A stretch of 64,000 bases of DNA, taken from the NCBI RefSeq assembly GCF_028737205.1, contig NZ_JAQZAL010000011.1, positions 1 through 64,000 of the forward strand. Reading direction: 5' to 3'. Source of the DNA: Actinomycetospora lutea (GTDB taxonomy: Bacteria; Actinomycetota; Actinomycetes; Mycobacteriales; Pseudonocardiaceae). Shown piece by piece: positions 8,556-20,235 of this stretch. Each line of letters begins with the position of its first letter. Position 1 is the stretch's first letter. The position numbers were made by a program, and so were the translations under genes. Below the pieces are notes generated by a model. That model was given only the letters and a program-made list of their open reading frames with translations. It searched no databases and was not told the DNA's origin.

Positions 8556-8975
8556 ATGGACCTCACGATTCACAACACCTTCCTCCCCCACAACGACAAC
8601 GACGCCTCCCTCGCGTTCTACCGCGACGTCCTCGGCTTCGAGGTGCGCAACGACGTCGAGTGGAACGGGCTGCACTGGCTCACCGTCGGGCCCGTCGACC
8701 AGCCCGGGACGTCGATCGTGCTGTACCCGCCGGCCGCCCAGCCCGGGATGACGGAGGAGGAGCGCCGGACCGTCGCCGAGATGATGGCCAAGGGCACGTA
8801 CGCGTCGATCAACCTCGCCACCAAGGACCTCGACGACACGTTCGGGCGGCTGCAGGCCGGCATGAGTCACGGGGCCGAGGTCGTCCAGGAACCGACCGAC
8901 CAGCCGTGGGGCATCCGCGATGCCGCCTTCCGCGACCCCGCAGGCAGCACCATCCGGATCTTCGAGGTGAAGTGA
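8556..8975 (+). CDS. VOC family protein
   Basis: A 139-residue vicinal-oxygen-chelate protein. It starts MDLTIHNTFLPHNDNDASL with the ASLAFYRDVLGFEV signature and ends DPAGSTIRIFEVK. It sits between the AraC gene and the short UvrA. Proteins of this fold can sequester or modify drugs, and a UvrA-type ATPase next door makes a resistance or toxicant response plausible, but this is inference. A TAGCGT hexamer at 8542-8547 lies eight bases before the ATG, suggesting its own leaderless promoter. Confidence 0.88.
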   Translation: MDLTIHNTFLPHNDNDASLAFYRDVLGFEVRNDVEWNGLHWLTVGPVDQPGTSIVLYPPAAQPGMTEEERRTVAEMMAKGTYASINLATKDLDDTFGRLQAGMSHGAEVVQEPTDQPWGIRDAAFRDPAGSTIRIFEVK

Positions 8976-9003
8976 AGCAGTCACGCGCAGGGACGGAGAC
9001 CCG

Positions 9004-11429
<2,426 letters not shown>

Positions 11430-11445
<16 letters not shown>

Positions 11446-12323
11446 GCCACCACCTGGGCGAGCACCAGGGCCAGCGGCGGCCACGTCTCGCGGCCCCGGC
11501 GGGTCACCGCGGACGCGCGCAGGCGGACCGCGGGGGCGGTCAGCGGGACGATCGCGATCCCGGGTGCCGTGGGGCGGTCGTGCGGGAGGAGGCCGACGCC
11601 GAGGCCGGCGAGGATGAGGTCCTCGACCAGGTCGAGGCTGTCGGCCTCGTGCGTCGTGCGCAGCGCGAAGCCCGCCATCGACGCGAGCGTGCGCAGGACC
11701 TGCTCGTCGGCGGGGTTGCGCGAGTTGCCGATCCAGGCGCAGTCGCGGAAGGCGGTGACGACGGCGAGGGAGTCGCCCGCGTCGTCGGGTACCTCGGCGG
11801 CGGGGACCGCGAGGCCCCAGGCGGTCGACCACAGCGGCGTCGCGGCGAGGTCGGGGTCGAGGGCGGCCGGGGCGAGGTCGTAGTCGTAGGTCAGGGCGAG
11901 GTCGATGCGGTCGGCGACGAGCATGGCGTGCGCCTCGGCCGGCTCGTACTCGCGGATCGTCAGGGCTACCCGGGGGTGCGTGCGGGCCATGGCGACGACC
12001 GTCGGCATGAGCGTGCGGCGGATCGCGCTGGCGAACCCCGCGACGCGCACGAGGCCGCGCGGCTCGGCGTCCGGGTCGAGATCGCGCTGCGCGGCCTCGA
12101 CCGCGGCCAGGATCGTGCGCCCGTGCTCGGCGAGCCGCTGACCCGCCGGGGTGAGGCGCGCCCGCCGCCCGTCCGGCTCGACCAGCGCGGCGCCGGCCTC
12201 GCGGGCGAGCGCGGCGATCTGCTGCGAGACCACCGAGGTGCTCGTGCCCATGAGCTCGGCGACCACCCGCATCGAGCCGTGCCGGTCGAACTCGACGAGG
12301 TAGGGCAGGCGCCGCGTGTCCAC
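11430..12323 (-). CDS. LysR family transcriptional regulator
   Basis: A 297-residue LysR regulator. The N-terminal winged helix reads LPYLVEFDRHGSMRVVAELM followed by TSTSVVSQQIAALAREAGAALV. The effector domain starts at about residue 90 (RGLVRVAGFASAIRRTLMP) and ends in a GLGVGLLP motif. It is divergently transcribed from an EamA-type exporter gene, the classic LysR/target arrangement, with a TCACGT-GG-ACGTGA inverted repeat in between. It probably controls the exporter. Confidence 0.9.
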
Positions 12324-12365
12324 CGGTACATCATCCGCGATCCACGGACGTTTCGTGAAGGAATC

Positions 12366-12379
12366 TCACGTGGACGTGA
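12366..12379. promoter_or_regulatory. Inverted repeat, candidate LysR operator
   Basis: TCACGT (12366-12371) and ACGTGA (12374-12379) form a perfect palindrome with a GG centre in the 83-base gap between the divergent LysR and EamA genes. Its position and symmetry fit a LysR-type binding site controlling both. No experiment supports this. Confidence 0.5.
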
Positions 12380-12406
12380 ACGATAGCGCGCTCTTCACTG
12401 GTCCCC

Positions 12407-13540
12407 GTGACCCCACGCCTGCTCCCCACCTCGGCCCGCAGCGGCGCCGCCATGGCCGTCGGCGCGATGTTCTGCGTGCAGCTCGGACTCGCCCTGTCGA
12501 CCGGGCTCTTCGCGGCCGTCGGACCGGCCGGCACGGCGTGCCTGCGACTGCTGTTCGCCGGCGCCCTGCTGCTCGTCCTCGTGCGTCCGCGCCCGTCGGC
12601 GTTCACCCGCTCGAGCCTGGCCGCCTGCGTCGCGCTGGGCACGGTCACCGCGGGGCTGACGATCCTGTTCACCGAGGCCATCGCCCGCATCCCGCTGGGC
12701 ACCGCGTCGGCGCTCGAGTTCCTCGGCCCGCTCGGGGTGGCGCTCGTCCGCGGCCGGGGGCGCGCCCGGGGCTGGGCGCTGCTCGCCGCGGTCGGCGTCG
12801 TCCTGCTGACCCACCCGTGGCAGTCGGGCCTCGACACCGCGGGCGTCGGCTTCGCCCTCGCCGCCGCAGCCTGCTGGGCCGGGTACATCCTGCTCACCCA
12901 GCGCGTCGGCGACCACGTCACCGGGCTCACCGGGCTCGCGGTCTCGATGCCGGTGGCCGGGCTGGTCGCCGCGGTCGTCGCCGGCCCGGGTCTGGTCGCT
13001 GACGCCGGGGGCGGCGCGCTCGACGCGTCGGTGCTGCTCACGGCGCTCGCGATCGCGCTGCTGATGCCCGTGGTGCCGTTCAGCCTGGAGCTGCTCGCGC
13101 TGCGCCGGCTGACCACCGCGGCGTTCGGCACGCTGATGTGCCTCGAGCCCGCCATCGCCCTCGCGATCGGCGCCGTGCTCCTCGCCCAGACGCCGTCGCT
13201 CGAGGCGGCCCTGGGCATCGCGGCGGTCGTCGCGGCGGGCATCGGCGCGGAGCGTTCCGGAGCCCGCGGCTCGGGCGGCGGCTCAGGCGTAAGAGGCGAC
13301 CAGTCCCACGACGACCCCCGCGAGGCCGACGACCGCCACGACCACGCCCCAGGAGAGGGCCGGACGGACGGCGCGGGTGCGCCGCGTCCCCCACATCACC
13401 ACGGCGGGCAGGAGCCCGAGCGCGGCGAGCCCGAGGAAGGGCACGGTCAGCGCGGCGCCGGTCGTGCCGCCCGGGATCGCCCGGTCGCGGTCCGCGTCGA
13501 GCTGCGCCCGGACGACGTCCCCGGCCGACGAGTCGGGTGA
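12407..13540 (+). CDS. EamA/DMT family transporter with anomalous C-terminal tail
   Basis: Residues 1-285 form a ten-helix EamA (DMT superfamily) exporter of the RhtA type: hydrophobic segments from [15 protein letters not shown] to the last [15 protein letters not shown], with [19 protein letters not shown] as the family block before the final helix. The reading frame then continues for about 90 hydrophilic His/Asp/Gly/Arg-rich residues that lie antisense to the next minus-strand gene. That tail is not expected for the family. In another frame there is a TAA at 13288-13290, so a one-base indel may have fused the tail. Likely exports an amino acid or drug. Confidence 0.8.
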   Translation: MTPRLLPTSARSGAAMAVGAMFCVQLGLALSTGLFAAVGPAGTACLRLLFAGALLLVLVRPRPSAFTRSSLAACVALGTVTAGLTILFTEAIARIPLGTASALEFLGPLGVALVRGRGRARGWALLAAVGVVLLTHPWQSGLDTAGVGFALAAAACWAGYILLTQRVGDHVTGLTGLAVSMPVAGLVAAVVAGPGLVADAGGGALDASVLLTALAIALLMPVVPFSLELLALRRLTTAAFGTLMCLEPAIALAIGAVLLAQTPSLEAALGIAAVVAAGIGAERSGARGSGGGSGVRGDQSHDDPREADDRHDHAPGEGRTDGAGAPRPPHHHGGQEPERGEPEEGHGQRGAGRAARDRPVAVRVELRPDDVPGRRVG

Positions 13541-13793
13541 GGCGTCGACGGCGACCGGGGGGCTCCCGTCGTCGGGCACGAACGCCGTCGCAGTCGTAGC
13601 GGCCCCGGCCGAGGTCCAGGCACTGCTCGACGGTGAGCGTGCCCGGCGTGCCGACCGCACCCGCCGCCAGCCGGACGTCGCCGATCCCGAGCGCCAGGGG
13701 CAGCACGGCGATCACCGCCCAGAGGACCACGAGGACGGTGCGGCCGACCGGACCGGGCTCCCGGGCCCGCCCGGGTCTCGGGGCGTACGTCAC
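13283..13793 (-). pseudogene. Frameshifted membrane protein gene
   Basis: Two overlapping minus-strand frames together make one sensible protein. The first part (from GTG 13793) has a membrane helix, TVLVVLWAVIAVLPLALGIG, then TLTVEQCLDLGRGRYDC. The second part, one base out of frame from about 13589, continues [18 protein letters not shown] and ends in two membrane helices ([20 protein letters not shown] and [20 protein letters not shown]). Each frame alone has only half of the pattern. One extra base (or two missing) near 13588-13592 would restore one reading frame of about 169 residues. Function unknown. It may be a real pseudogene or an assembly error. Confidence 0.65.
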
Positions 13794-13855
13794 GAACGTG
13801 CGGCGGTGAACGCGAGGTCCATGACCGTTTCCTACCGGACGCGGCCCGGCGGGGA

Positions 13856-14518
13856 TCAGTGCCGTCGATCGGGATCCGGTTCGAGGTCGGGCTCGGGCTC
13901 CGGGTCGGCGAAGCGACGCCAGGCGCGGTCCCAGGACCGCAGGCGGGCGCGGTCGAGGACGTGGCGCAGCCCCGCGAGCAGGACGAGCGAGAGCGTCAGG
14001 TCGGTGATCAGCAGGAACGCGGTGACCAGCGCTCCGTGCGCGCCCGGGGCCGTCGACGGCATCGGCGGGGGTGTCGGCCGGTCGGCGGCGTCCACCCAGA
14101 GCACTCGCCTCTCGCCGGGTGCCGTGCCCTCGGGCACGCGCGCGAGCCCCGTGCGCGGGAAACCGTCGGCGCCGAGCCAGCGCACCGGGGCCCGCACGAC
14201 GTCGGACGAGGGGTCGGAGGCCCCGTCCCCCACGGGCCGGGACGCGACGTCACCGCCCGCCGGCGGGTGCCGGGTCGGCCGCGGCAGCACCTCGGCGATC
14301 ACCGCGTGGCGCTCGTCCTGCTCGATCGCGGCCGTGGCGGCGAGCCGCGCAGTGACCTCTCCGCCGGCCGCCAGCGCGGCGGGCAGGAGCAGCAGCCCCG
14401 CGAGCAGCAGCACCCAGCGGGCCGCGACCTCGAGGCGGTCGCTCCCCCGCCGCAGCGTGGACCGCGGGGGCACGAACAGCCCGACCGCCCGGCGGGCCGC
14501 GCCCGTCCTCGCGCCCAT
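13856..14518 (-). CDS. Rv1733c-like transmembrane protein
   Basis: A 220-residue protein with a membrane helix near residues 34-52 (WVLLLAGLLLLPAALAAGG) and another near 163-182 (ALVTAFLLITDLTLSLVLLAGL) enclosing an extracellular loop of about 110 residues. The layout and the loop motif GERRVLWVDAADR resemble the actinobacterial Rv1733c family of unknown function. ATG 14518 has GAGGGGAGC just upstream. The C-terminus is acidic and repetitive (PEPEPDLEPDPD). Confidence 0.75.
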   Translation of the reverse strand: MGARTGAARRAVGLFVPPRSTLRRGSDRLEVAARWVLLLAGLLLLPAALAAGGEVTARLAATAAIEQDERHAVIAEVLPRPTRHPPAGGDVASRPVGDGASDPSSDVVRAPVRWLGADGFPRTGLARVPEGTAPGERRVLWVDAADRPTPPPMPSTAPGAHGALVTAFLLITDLTLSLVLLAGLRHVLDRARLRSWDRAWRRFADPEPEPDLEPDPDRRH

Positions 14519-14666
14519 GGTGCTCCCCTCGCTCCCGCTCCTGGGAGCCTGGGGACGGGCCGGACGGCGAGGCAGGGTCGACCGGCCCGCCGACCCCGGG
14601 ACCTCCGGCCCTGTGGCGCAGCGCGGCGGAACGGTCACACGAGGTCGTCGGCGAGATCATGGGGGC

Positions 14667-15041
14667 ATGAGCTTCTTCGTGCGGCCCGCGGGCGAGGGCG
14701 ACCGGTACGGGTTCGGGGGCGCGACCTTCACCGTGAAGGCGAGCGGGTCCGACACCGAGGGCCGGGTCGGGGTGATGGAGCAGACGGGACCGGCGGGACT
14801 GACCGTGCCCCCGCACACCCACGAGGGCGAGGACGAGATGTTCTACGTCCTCGAGGGCGAGCTGCGCGGCTTCTGCGGCGACGAGCGCTTCACGGCCTCG
14901 GCGGGCGACTTCATCTTCCTGCCCCGCGACGTGGAGCACGGCTTCGAGGTCGTCGGCGACGGCCCGGCCCGGGCGCTCACGATCTGCGGGCCGGCCCGCT
15001 TCGACGCCCTCGTCGTCGCGCATGGCACCCCGCTGACCTGA
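14667..15041 (+). CDS. Cupin domain protein
   Basis: A 124-residue single-domain cupin. Motif 1 is PPHTHEGEDEMFYVLEGELRG, with two His and a Glu as metal ligands. Motif 2 is AGDFIFLPRDVEHGFEVVG with the third His. It is similar to quercetinase-like or sensor cupins of unknown substrate. ATG 14667 is the first start that fits the fold. It ends seven bases before the convergent acyl-CoA ligase gene. Confidence 0.88.
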   Translation: MSFFVRPAGEGDRYGFGGATFTVKASGSDTEGRVGVMEQTGPAGLTVPPHTHEGEDEMFYVLEGELRGFCGDERFTASAGDFIFLPRDVEHGFEVVGDGPARALTICGPARFDALVVAHGTPLT

Positions 15042-15047
15042 CGCCGC

Positions 15048-16535
15048 TCACCGGGAGGCCCCGAGGACCTCGTCGCGCAGCGCGTTCTTGAGGATCTTGC
15101 CGATGGTGCTGCGGGGCAGCTCGTCGCGGACGACGACGGTCTCCGGGACCTTGAACCTCGACAGCCGCTCCGCGCACCACGCCACGAGCTCGGCGGGGTC
15201 CGCGCTCGCCCCGGGCCGCAGGACGACGTGGGCGACGATCGCCTCGTCGTGGACCGGGTCGGGCACCCCGTGGACGGCGCTCTCGAGCACGGCCGGGTGG
15301 GCGCCGAGCACCTGCTCGACCTCGCTCGCGGCGACGTTCTCGCCGGCCCGCTTCATCATGTCCTTGGCGCGGTCGACGAAGTACGCGCGCCCGATCTCGT
15401 CGAGACGCACCTGGTCGCCGGTGCGCAGCCAGCCGTCGTCGAACAGTGCCGCGGTCGCCTCCGGGCGCCCGTCGTAGCCCGGGGTCACGTCAACGCCCGG
15501 ACGCCCGCGGACCTGCAGCTCGCCGGGCTCGCCCTCCTCGCCGACCACCCGGACCTCCACGCCCGGCAGCGGCAGGCCGATCGAGTCCCAGCGGCGCCGG
15601 TCGTCGAGGGGGTTCACGAACGGCGGGACGACCGTCTCGGTCATGCCGTAGAGCTGCAGCAGCGGTGCGCCGAACCGCGTCTCGAACTCGTGGGCCTGGG
15701 CCGGCGCGAGGTTCTGGGCGAACAGCACCAGCCGCAGGTCGTTGTCCGCGTCGTCCGGCGAGGGCACCGAGCGCGCCAGCACCATGCGGATGGGCGCGGC
15801 GAAGAGGCTGGCCAGCGTCGGGCGGAGCTCCCGCGCCTGAGCCGGCCACGCCGTCGCGGAGAAGCGGGACGCGACCGCCACTGCACCCCCCGCCACCAGC
15901 GCGGACATCAAGCAGTAGTACTGGGCGTTGCCGTGGAAGAGCGGCAGCGTGACCAGCCAGCGGTCCGCGGCGGTCACGCCGAGGTGCTCGGCGACGAGCC
16001 GGCCGACCTGCCGGTAGTTGGCGTGCGTGACCTGCACGCCCTTCGGCGCGCTGGTGGTGCCGGAGGTGAACATGATCGCGGCGAGCTCGGGCGTCGCGGC
16101 GGCGGGCGGCGGCGTGCGGCCGCGCCGCCGGGCGACGAGCTCGCCGAGCCCGAGGACGGTGCGCTCGCCCGCGACCGCGCGCACCGTCGCGGCCAGCGGC
16201 TCGTCCACCACCGACAGGACGGCCCGCGAGTCGGTGAGCTGGTGGCCGACCTCGTCGGCGGTCGAGAGCGGGTTCACCGGCACCACGACGGCCCCGAGCC
16301 GCGCGCAGGCGAACCAGACGTCGAGGAACTCGGGCCGGTTGGGCGTCATGAGGTGCACCCGCGCGCCGGGCTCCACCCCGAGCTCCGCGAGCAGGCCGGC
16401 GGTCTCGTCGGCGCGCCGGACCTGCTCGGCGTAGGAGACGGTCTCGACCCCGGCGTCGCCGGCGAACACCAGGAACGGCGCCTCGGGCCGGTCGGCGGCC
16501 GTCCCGGCGAGGAGGTCGTGGACGCTGCTGCTCAC
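15048..16535 (-). CDS. Acyl-CoA synthetase / AMP-dependent ligase
   Basis: About 495 residues of the ANL superfamily, activating a carboxylate with ATP and CoA. The P-loop FTSGTTSAPKGV, the aromatic YGMTET motif, GWLRTGD and the C-terminal catalytic lysine motif PRSTIGKILKN are all present. GTG 16535 is preferred because GAGGA lies eight bases upstream; ATG 16562 is an in-frame alternative. It is the last gene of the minus-strand unit cyclase - ThDP enzyme - ligase, 41 bases after the ThDP gene. The substrate is probably the acid formed by that pathway. Confidence 0.9.
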   Translation of the reverse strand: MSSSVHDLLAGTAADRPEAPFLVFAGDAGVETVSYAEQVRRADETAGLLAELGVEPGARVHLMTPNRPEFLDVWFACARLGAVVVPVNPLSTADEVGHQLTDSRAVLSVVDEPLAATVRAVAGERTVLGLGELVARRRGRTPPPAAATPELAAIMFTSGTTSAPKGVQVTHANYRQVGRLVAEHLGVTAADRWLVTLPLFHGNAQYYCLMSALVAGGAVAVASRFSATAWPAQARELRPTLASLFAAPIRMVLARSVPSPDDADNDLRLVLFAQNLAPAQAHEFETRFGAPLLQLYGMTETVVPPFVNPLDDRRRWDSIGLPLPGVEVRVVGEEGEPGELQVRGRPGVDVTPGYDGRPEATAALFDDGWLRTGDQVRLDEIGRAYFVDRAKDMMKRAGENVAASEVEQVLGAHPAVLESAVHGVPDPVHDEAIVAHVVLRPGASADPAELVAWCAERLSRFKVPETVVVRDELPRSTIGKILKNALRDEVLGASR

Positions 16536-16576
16536 GGTTCCTCGACGTGTACTCGGGTACATGTTCGTCCCGGACC

Positions 16577-18190
16577 CTAGTGCCCCCGGAACGCCTCCGC
16601 CAGCCACCAGGACGGACCGTCGGAGGTGACCTTCGCGTCGAGGAGCAGCGGCCGGTCGCGCGGGCCGGCGAGCCATTCCCCCACGATCGCGAGATCGGCG
16701 CTCGACCGGACCACCGCCGCCGCGCACCCGTGGCCCGCGGCGATCGCGGCCAGGTCGGTGTCGGGGAAGCGCACCGTCGCGTGGTCGCCGCCGGCGAAGT
16801 GGTGGAACTCCGCGCCGTAGCCGGCGTCGTCGTAGACCACGATCACCATCCCGAGCCCGAGCCGCACCGCGGTCTCCAGCTCGCTGATCCCCATCAGGAA
16901 CCCGCCGTCCCCGCACGCGGCGACCGGCAGGCGGTCGGGACGGGCGAGCGCGGCGCCGATCCCGGTCGCGAGCCCCAGCCCGATCGACTGGAACGCCTGT
17001 GTGAAGCAGAAGCCGGCCTCGTCGGGGACGCGCAGGTAGGCCGCGGGGTAGCCCATGAAGTTGCCGGAGTCGACGGCGACGGTGCGCTCGGCGGGCAGCA
17101 GCTCGTCGAGGGCGGCGGAGAGCACGCGCGGATCGATGGCCGACGTCCCGGCGACCTCCTCCGGCACCTCGGGACCGTGCGTGCGCAGGCGCGCGACGAC
17201 CGCGTCGCTGCGGTACCCGGACGTCTTCCCGACCACCTCGAGCGCGTCCCGCGCCGTCGCCGCGACGTCGCCGAGCACGCCGAGCGCGATCGGGCGCTGC
17301 GCCCCGAGCGCCTCGGCGGTGTCGTCGACCTGCACGAGGGTCGCGCGCTCGGTGAGGACCCCGTGGCGTGTCGTCCACATCGTCAGCGACGCCCCCCACG
17401 CGACGATGACGTCGGCGTCGGTGATGAGCTCGGCCGCCAGGGCCGTCGAGAAGCCGCCGGAGATGCCCAGCGACCACGGCGAGCCGGTGAACAGGCCGTG
17501 GGCGACGGCGGAGGTCGCGAGCAGGGCGCCGCAGCGCTGCGCGAGCTCCTCGAGCTCGGCGCGGGCCCCGCGCGCCCCCCGGCCCGCGACGAACACCGGG
17601 CGCTGCGCCCCGTCGAGCAGGCGGGCGAGCTCCGCGACCGACGCCGGGTCCGGCCGCGGCGCCCGCCACATGGTCCGCGCGGGCGCCGGGGCGTCGACCG
17701 CCGGCGCCGCCTGGACGTCGAGGGGCAGGTTGAGCACCACGGTCCGGCGCTGGTCGCGGCAGATGCCGTAGGCGCGCACGACGTCCGCGGCCGCCGACGC
17801 CGGCGAGTGCACGCGCTCGGGCACCGCGCCGACCGACCGCGCCAGACCGTCCTGGTCGACCCGGAAGTTCGAGCGGACCGCGCTGCCGGCCGTCTCCGCG
17901 GCCAGCACGAGCAGCGGGGTCCGCGACTTCGCGGCCTCGGTGACGCCGGTCAGCGCGTTGGTCAGGCCGCACCCCTGGTGCAGGGTCACGACGGCCACCT
18001 CGCCGGAGGTGCGCGCGTACGCATCGGCCACCACCGCCGCCCCGCCCTCGTGGCGGGCCGCCGCCCACGGGACGCCGGCGTCGCGCAGCGCGTTCGTCAC
18101 GTGGAAGTTGCCGCTGCCGACCACCCCGAACGCGTGCCCCACGCCCAGCCCGGCGAGCAGCGTCCCGACCTGCTCCGCGACGGTCGCCAT
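16577..18190 (-). CDS. Thiamine-diphosphate-dependent enzyme (benzoylformate decarboxylase/acetolactate synthase-like)
   Basis: A 537-residue three-domain ThDP enzyme. The N-terminal PYR domain has the catalytic Glu in ARHEGGAAVVADAYAR. The central domain is Rossmann-like, and the PP domain has CGDGGFLMGISELETAV followed by YDDAGYG, the GDG...ND-type cofactor motif. Such proteins decarboxylate 2-oxo acids. The ATG overlaps the stop of the cyclase gene (ATGA). With a cyclase-type hydrolase upstream and a CoA ligase downstream, a role on an arylglyoxylate such as isatinate is conceivable; this is inference. Confidence 0.88.
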   Translation of the reverse strand: MATVAEQVGTLLAGLGVGHAFGVVGSGNFHVTNALRDAGVPWAAARHEGGAAVVADAYARTSGEVAVVTLHQGCGLTNALTGVTEAAKSRTPLLVLAAETAGSAVRSNFRVDQDGLARSVGAVPERVHSPASAAADVVRAYGICRDQRRTVVLNLPLDVQAAPAVDAPAPARTMWRAPRPDPASVAELARLLDGAQRPVFVAGRGARGARAELEELAQRCGALLATSAVAHGLFTGSPWSLGISGGFSTALAAELITDADVIVAWGASLTMWTTRHGVLTERATLVQVDDTAEALGAQRPIALGVLGDVAATARDALEVVGKTSGYRSDAVVARLRTHGPEVPEEVAGTSAIDPRVLSAALDELLPAERTVAVDSGNFMGYPAAYLRVPDEAGFCFTQAFQSIGLGLATGIGAALARPDRLPVAACGDGGFLMGISELETAVRLGLGMVIVVYDDAGYGAEFHHFAGGDHATVRFPDTDLAAIAAGHGCAAAVVRSSADLAIVGEWLAGPRDRPLLLDAKVTSDGPSWWLAEAFRGH

Positions 18191-18963
18191 CAGTGCTCGA
18201 TCAGCGCGAGCGCCCGCGTCGGCGATCCCGAGCCGCCCACGATCGGCAGCGGGCTGACCAGCAGCACCGCGCCGCGGGTGGGCAGGCGCCCGAGGTTGCG
18301 CAGGCTCGTGAGACCCCACTTGTTCGCGCCCATGAGGAAGTGGTGGCACGAGAACGGCGGGTCGAACCCGCCCGCCCCGCCGGCGTCGGTGCCGACGGTC
18401 TCCACCCCGAACCCGGTCAGCGGCGAGGACTGGGCGATCCACCGGGCGCACTCCGCCGACACCCCTGGCGTGTGCGGGCCCGCCTCGTCGGCGTTCATGA
18501 ACTCCTCCTGCGTGGCCCCGTGGGCCTCCCACCCGGTGCGGTAGAGCAGCCACCCGCCGTCGGGCAGCGGCCCGTGCTCGGCCTCCCAGGCCTCGATGTG
18601 GCTGACCTCGAGCAGGAAGTCGGGGTCGACGGCGACGTCGGCCGTCTTGTCGATCACCACGGCCGGCGCGACGAGCGTCGCCATCGGCGCCTGGGAGACG
18701 TCGAGGCCGTCGCGGCCGGTGACCCAGTGGTTCGGGGCGTCGAGGTGGGTGCCGGTGTGCTCGCCGGTGTGGATGTCGTTCCAGTACCAGGCCGGACCGC
18801 GGTCGTCGTAGCGCGAGAGCTCCTCGAGCCGGAAGCGCGAGGTGTTGGCGAACGGCGCGGGCAGCTCCAGGATCGGCGTCGACTCCTGCAACGGCGTGGT
18901 CAGATCGACGACCTCGACGGCGCCGGAGCGCAGCGCGTCGGTGAGGGCGGCGAGCACGGACAT
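18190..18963 (-). CDS. Cyclase family metal-dependent hydrolase
   Basis: A 257-residue member of the cyclase/kynurenine-formamidase superfamily, which includes isatin hydrolase. The metal-binding signature HTGEHTGTHLDAPNHW is at about residues 66-81, and other conserved blocks are LYRTGWEAH and GVETVGTDAG. ATG 18963 follows AGGAG at a good distance. First gene of a three-gene minus-strand unit, divergent from an LLM monooxygenase across a promoter region containing a perfect palindrome. Confidence 0.88.
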   Translation of the reverse strand: MSVLAALTDALRSGAVEVVDLTTPLQESTPILELPAPFANTSRFRLEELSRYDDRGPAWYWNDIHTGEHTGTHLDAPNHWVTGRDGLDVSQAPMATLVAPAVVIDKTADVAVDPDFLLEVSHIEAWEAEHGPLPDGGWLLYRTGWEAHGATQEEFMNADEAGPHTPGVSAECARWIAQSSPLTGFGVETVGTDAGGAGGFDPPFSCHHFLMGANKWGLTSLRNLGRLPTRGAVLLVSPLPIVGGSGSPTRALALIEH

Positions 18964-19000
18964 GGTCGTCTCCTGGGGGTCGCGGGGTCTGCCGGGCAGC

Positions 19001-19018
19001 ATGACCGTCCACGGTCAT
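19001..19018. promoter_or_regulatory. Perfect 18-bp palindrome, candidate operator
   Basis: ATGACCGT (19001-19008), CC, ACGGTCAT (19011-19018) is a perfect 8+2+8 inverted repeat lying in the 72-base gap between the divergent cyclase and LLM genes. It ends 17 bases before the LLM start. This is the expected place for a repressor of both units. No regulator gene is adjacent, so the protein that binds is unknown. Confidence 0.65.
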
Positions 19019-19035
19019 CTCGGGAAAGGACGACC

Positions 19036-20136
19036 ATGCCCCTCGAGCGTTCCGACGGCGACTTCCTGCTGGGCCTCTTCTCCCCCAACTGCTCCTCCGG
19101 GCTCGCGGTCACCGCGGTGCCCGAGCGCTGGTCGGGCAGCTGGGAGGACAACCTCGCGCTCGCCGTGCTCGCCGACGACGTCGGCGTCGACTTCCTCCTG
19201 CCGATCGCGCGGTTCATCGGCTACGGCGGCGAGACCAACTTCCACGAGAGCGTGCTGGAGCCGATCCCCTGGGCGGCGGGGCTGCTCGCCCGCACCCGGC
19301 GCATCCACGTGTTCTCCACCGTGCACACCGCCTTCAACCACCCGGTCGTCAGCGCGAAGCAGCTCGCCACGGTCGACCGGATCGGCGGCGGGCGCGCCGG
19401 GATCAACATCGTCGCCGGGTGGAACAAGCCCGAGTACGACGCGTTCGGCGTCGAGCTGCCGACCGACCACGACGCCCGCTACGCCCGCGCGCAGGAGTGG
19501 TTCGAGGTCGTCCGGGAGCTGTGGACGACGCCGGGACGCTTCGACCACGACGGCGAGTTCTTCGCGCTGCACGGCCTCGAGGGCGAGCCGAAGCCGGTGC
19601 ACGGGACGCTGCCGATCCTCAATGCGGGCTCGTCGGGCCAGGGCCGCGACTTCGCCGCCCGCAACGCCGACTTCGCGTTCACCGTGGTCGCCGGCCCGGA
19701 GGACGGCGCCGACGTGGTCGCGGCGGTGACGACGGCGGCCCGCGAGCGGTACCGCCGGGAGATGGGCGTGCTCACCCTCGGCCACGTCGTCTGCCGGCCG
19801 ACCCACGCCGAGGCGCGGGACGCGCTGCACCACTACGCCGAGGAGGGCGCCGACTGGGCCGCGGTCGACAACCTCATGGCCCTGCAGGGCCTGCACGCCC
19901 AGTCGTTCACGCCCGAGATGCTCGCGACGTTCCGGTCCCGGTTCGCCGCCGGCCACGGCAGCGTGCCGCTGGTCGGCACGCCGGACGAGGTCGCGGACGA
20001 GATCGCGCGCTACGCGCGGGCCGGGTTCGCGGGGATGACCCTGGCGTTCCTCGACTACACCGCCGAGCTGCCCTACCTCGCACAGGAGGTGCTCCCGCGC
20101 CTGGAACGGCTCGGGGTGCGCCGGCCGCGGGACTGA
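19036..20136 (+). CDS. LLM class flavin-dependent monooxygenase
   Basis: A 366-residue bacterial luciferase-like enzyme of the group that includes alkanesulfonate monooxygenase SsuD and pyrimidine oxygenase RutA. Visible blocks are FLLPIARFIGYGGETNFHES, TVHTAFNHPVVSAKQLATVD, INIVAGWN and ILNAGSSGQGRDFAARNADF. ATG 19036 follows GGGAAAGGA. It probably uses reduced FMN to oxygenate or cleave a ring or C-S/C-N bond. The product may then be handled by the divergent cyclase, decarboxylase and CoA ligase genes. Confidence 0.88.
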   Translation: MPLERSDGDFLLGLFSPNCSSGLAVTAVPERWSGSWEDNLALAVLADDVGVDFLLPIARFIGYGGETNFHESVLEPIPWAAGLLARTRRIHVFSTVHTAFNHPVVSAKQLATVDRIGGGRAGINIVAGWNKPEYDAFGVELPTDHDARYARAQEWFEVVRELWTTPGRFDHDGEFFALHGLEGEPKPVHGTLPILNAGSSGQGRDFAARNADFAFTVVAGPEDGADVVAAVTTAARERYRREMGVLTLGHVVCRPTHAEARDALHHYAEEGADWAAVDNLMALQGLHAQSFTPEMLATFRSRFAAGHGSVPLVGTPDEVADEIARYARAGFAGMTLAFLDYTAELPYLAQEVLPRLERLGVRRPRD

Positions 20137-20235
20137 TCGTCGGCCGGGGTCGTCCCGGTCCGTCGCGGACCACAGGATGAGCCCGCCGAGCCGTAGGAGG
20201 AGGTCGCTGTGTACCGCCGTCGTTGAGCCGCCGTC

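Noticed and set aside
15048-18068. One continuous frame joining the acyl-CoA ligase and the region opposite the ThDP gene, as if a giant fusion
   Set aside because: The upstream half has no similarity and overlaps the ThDP enzyme in another frame; the ligase has its own start and ribosome site at 16535.
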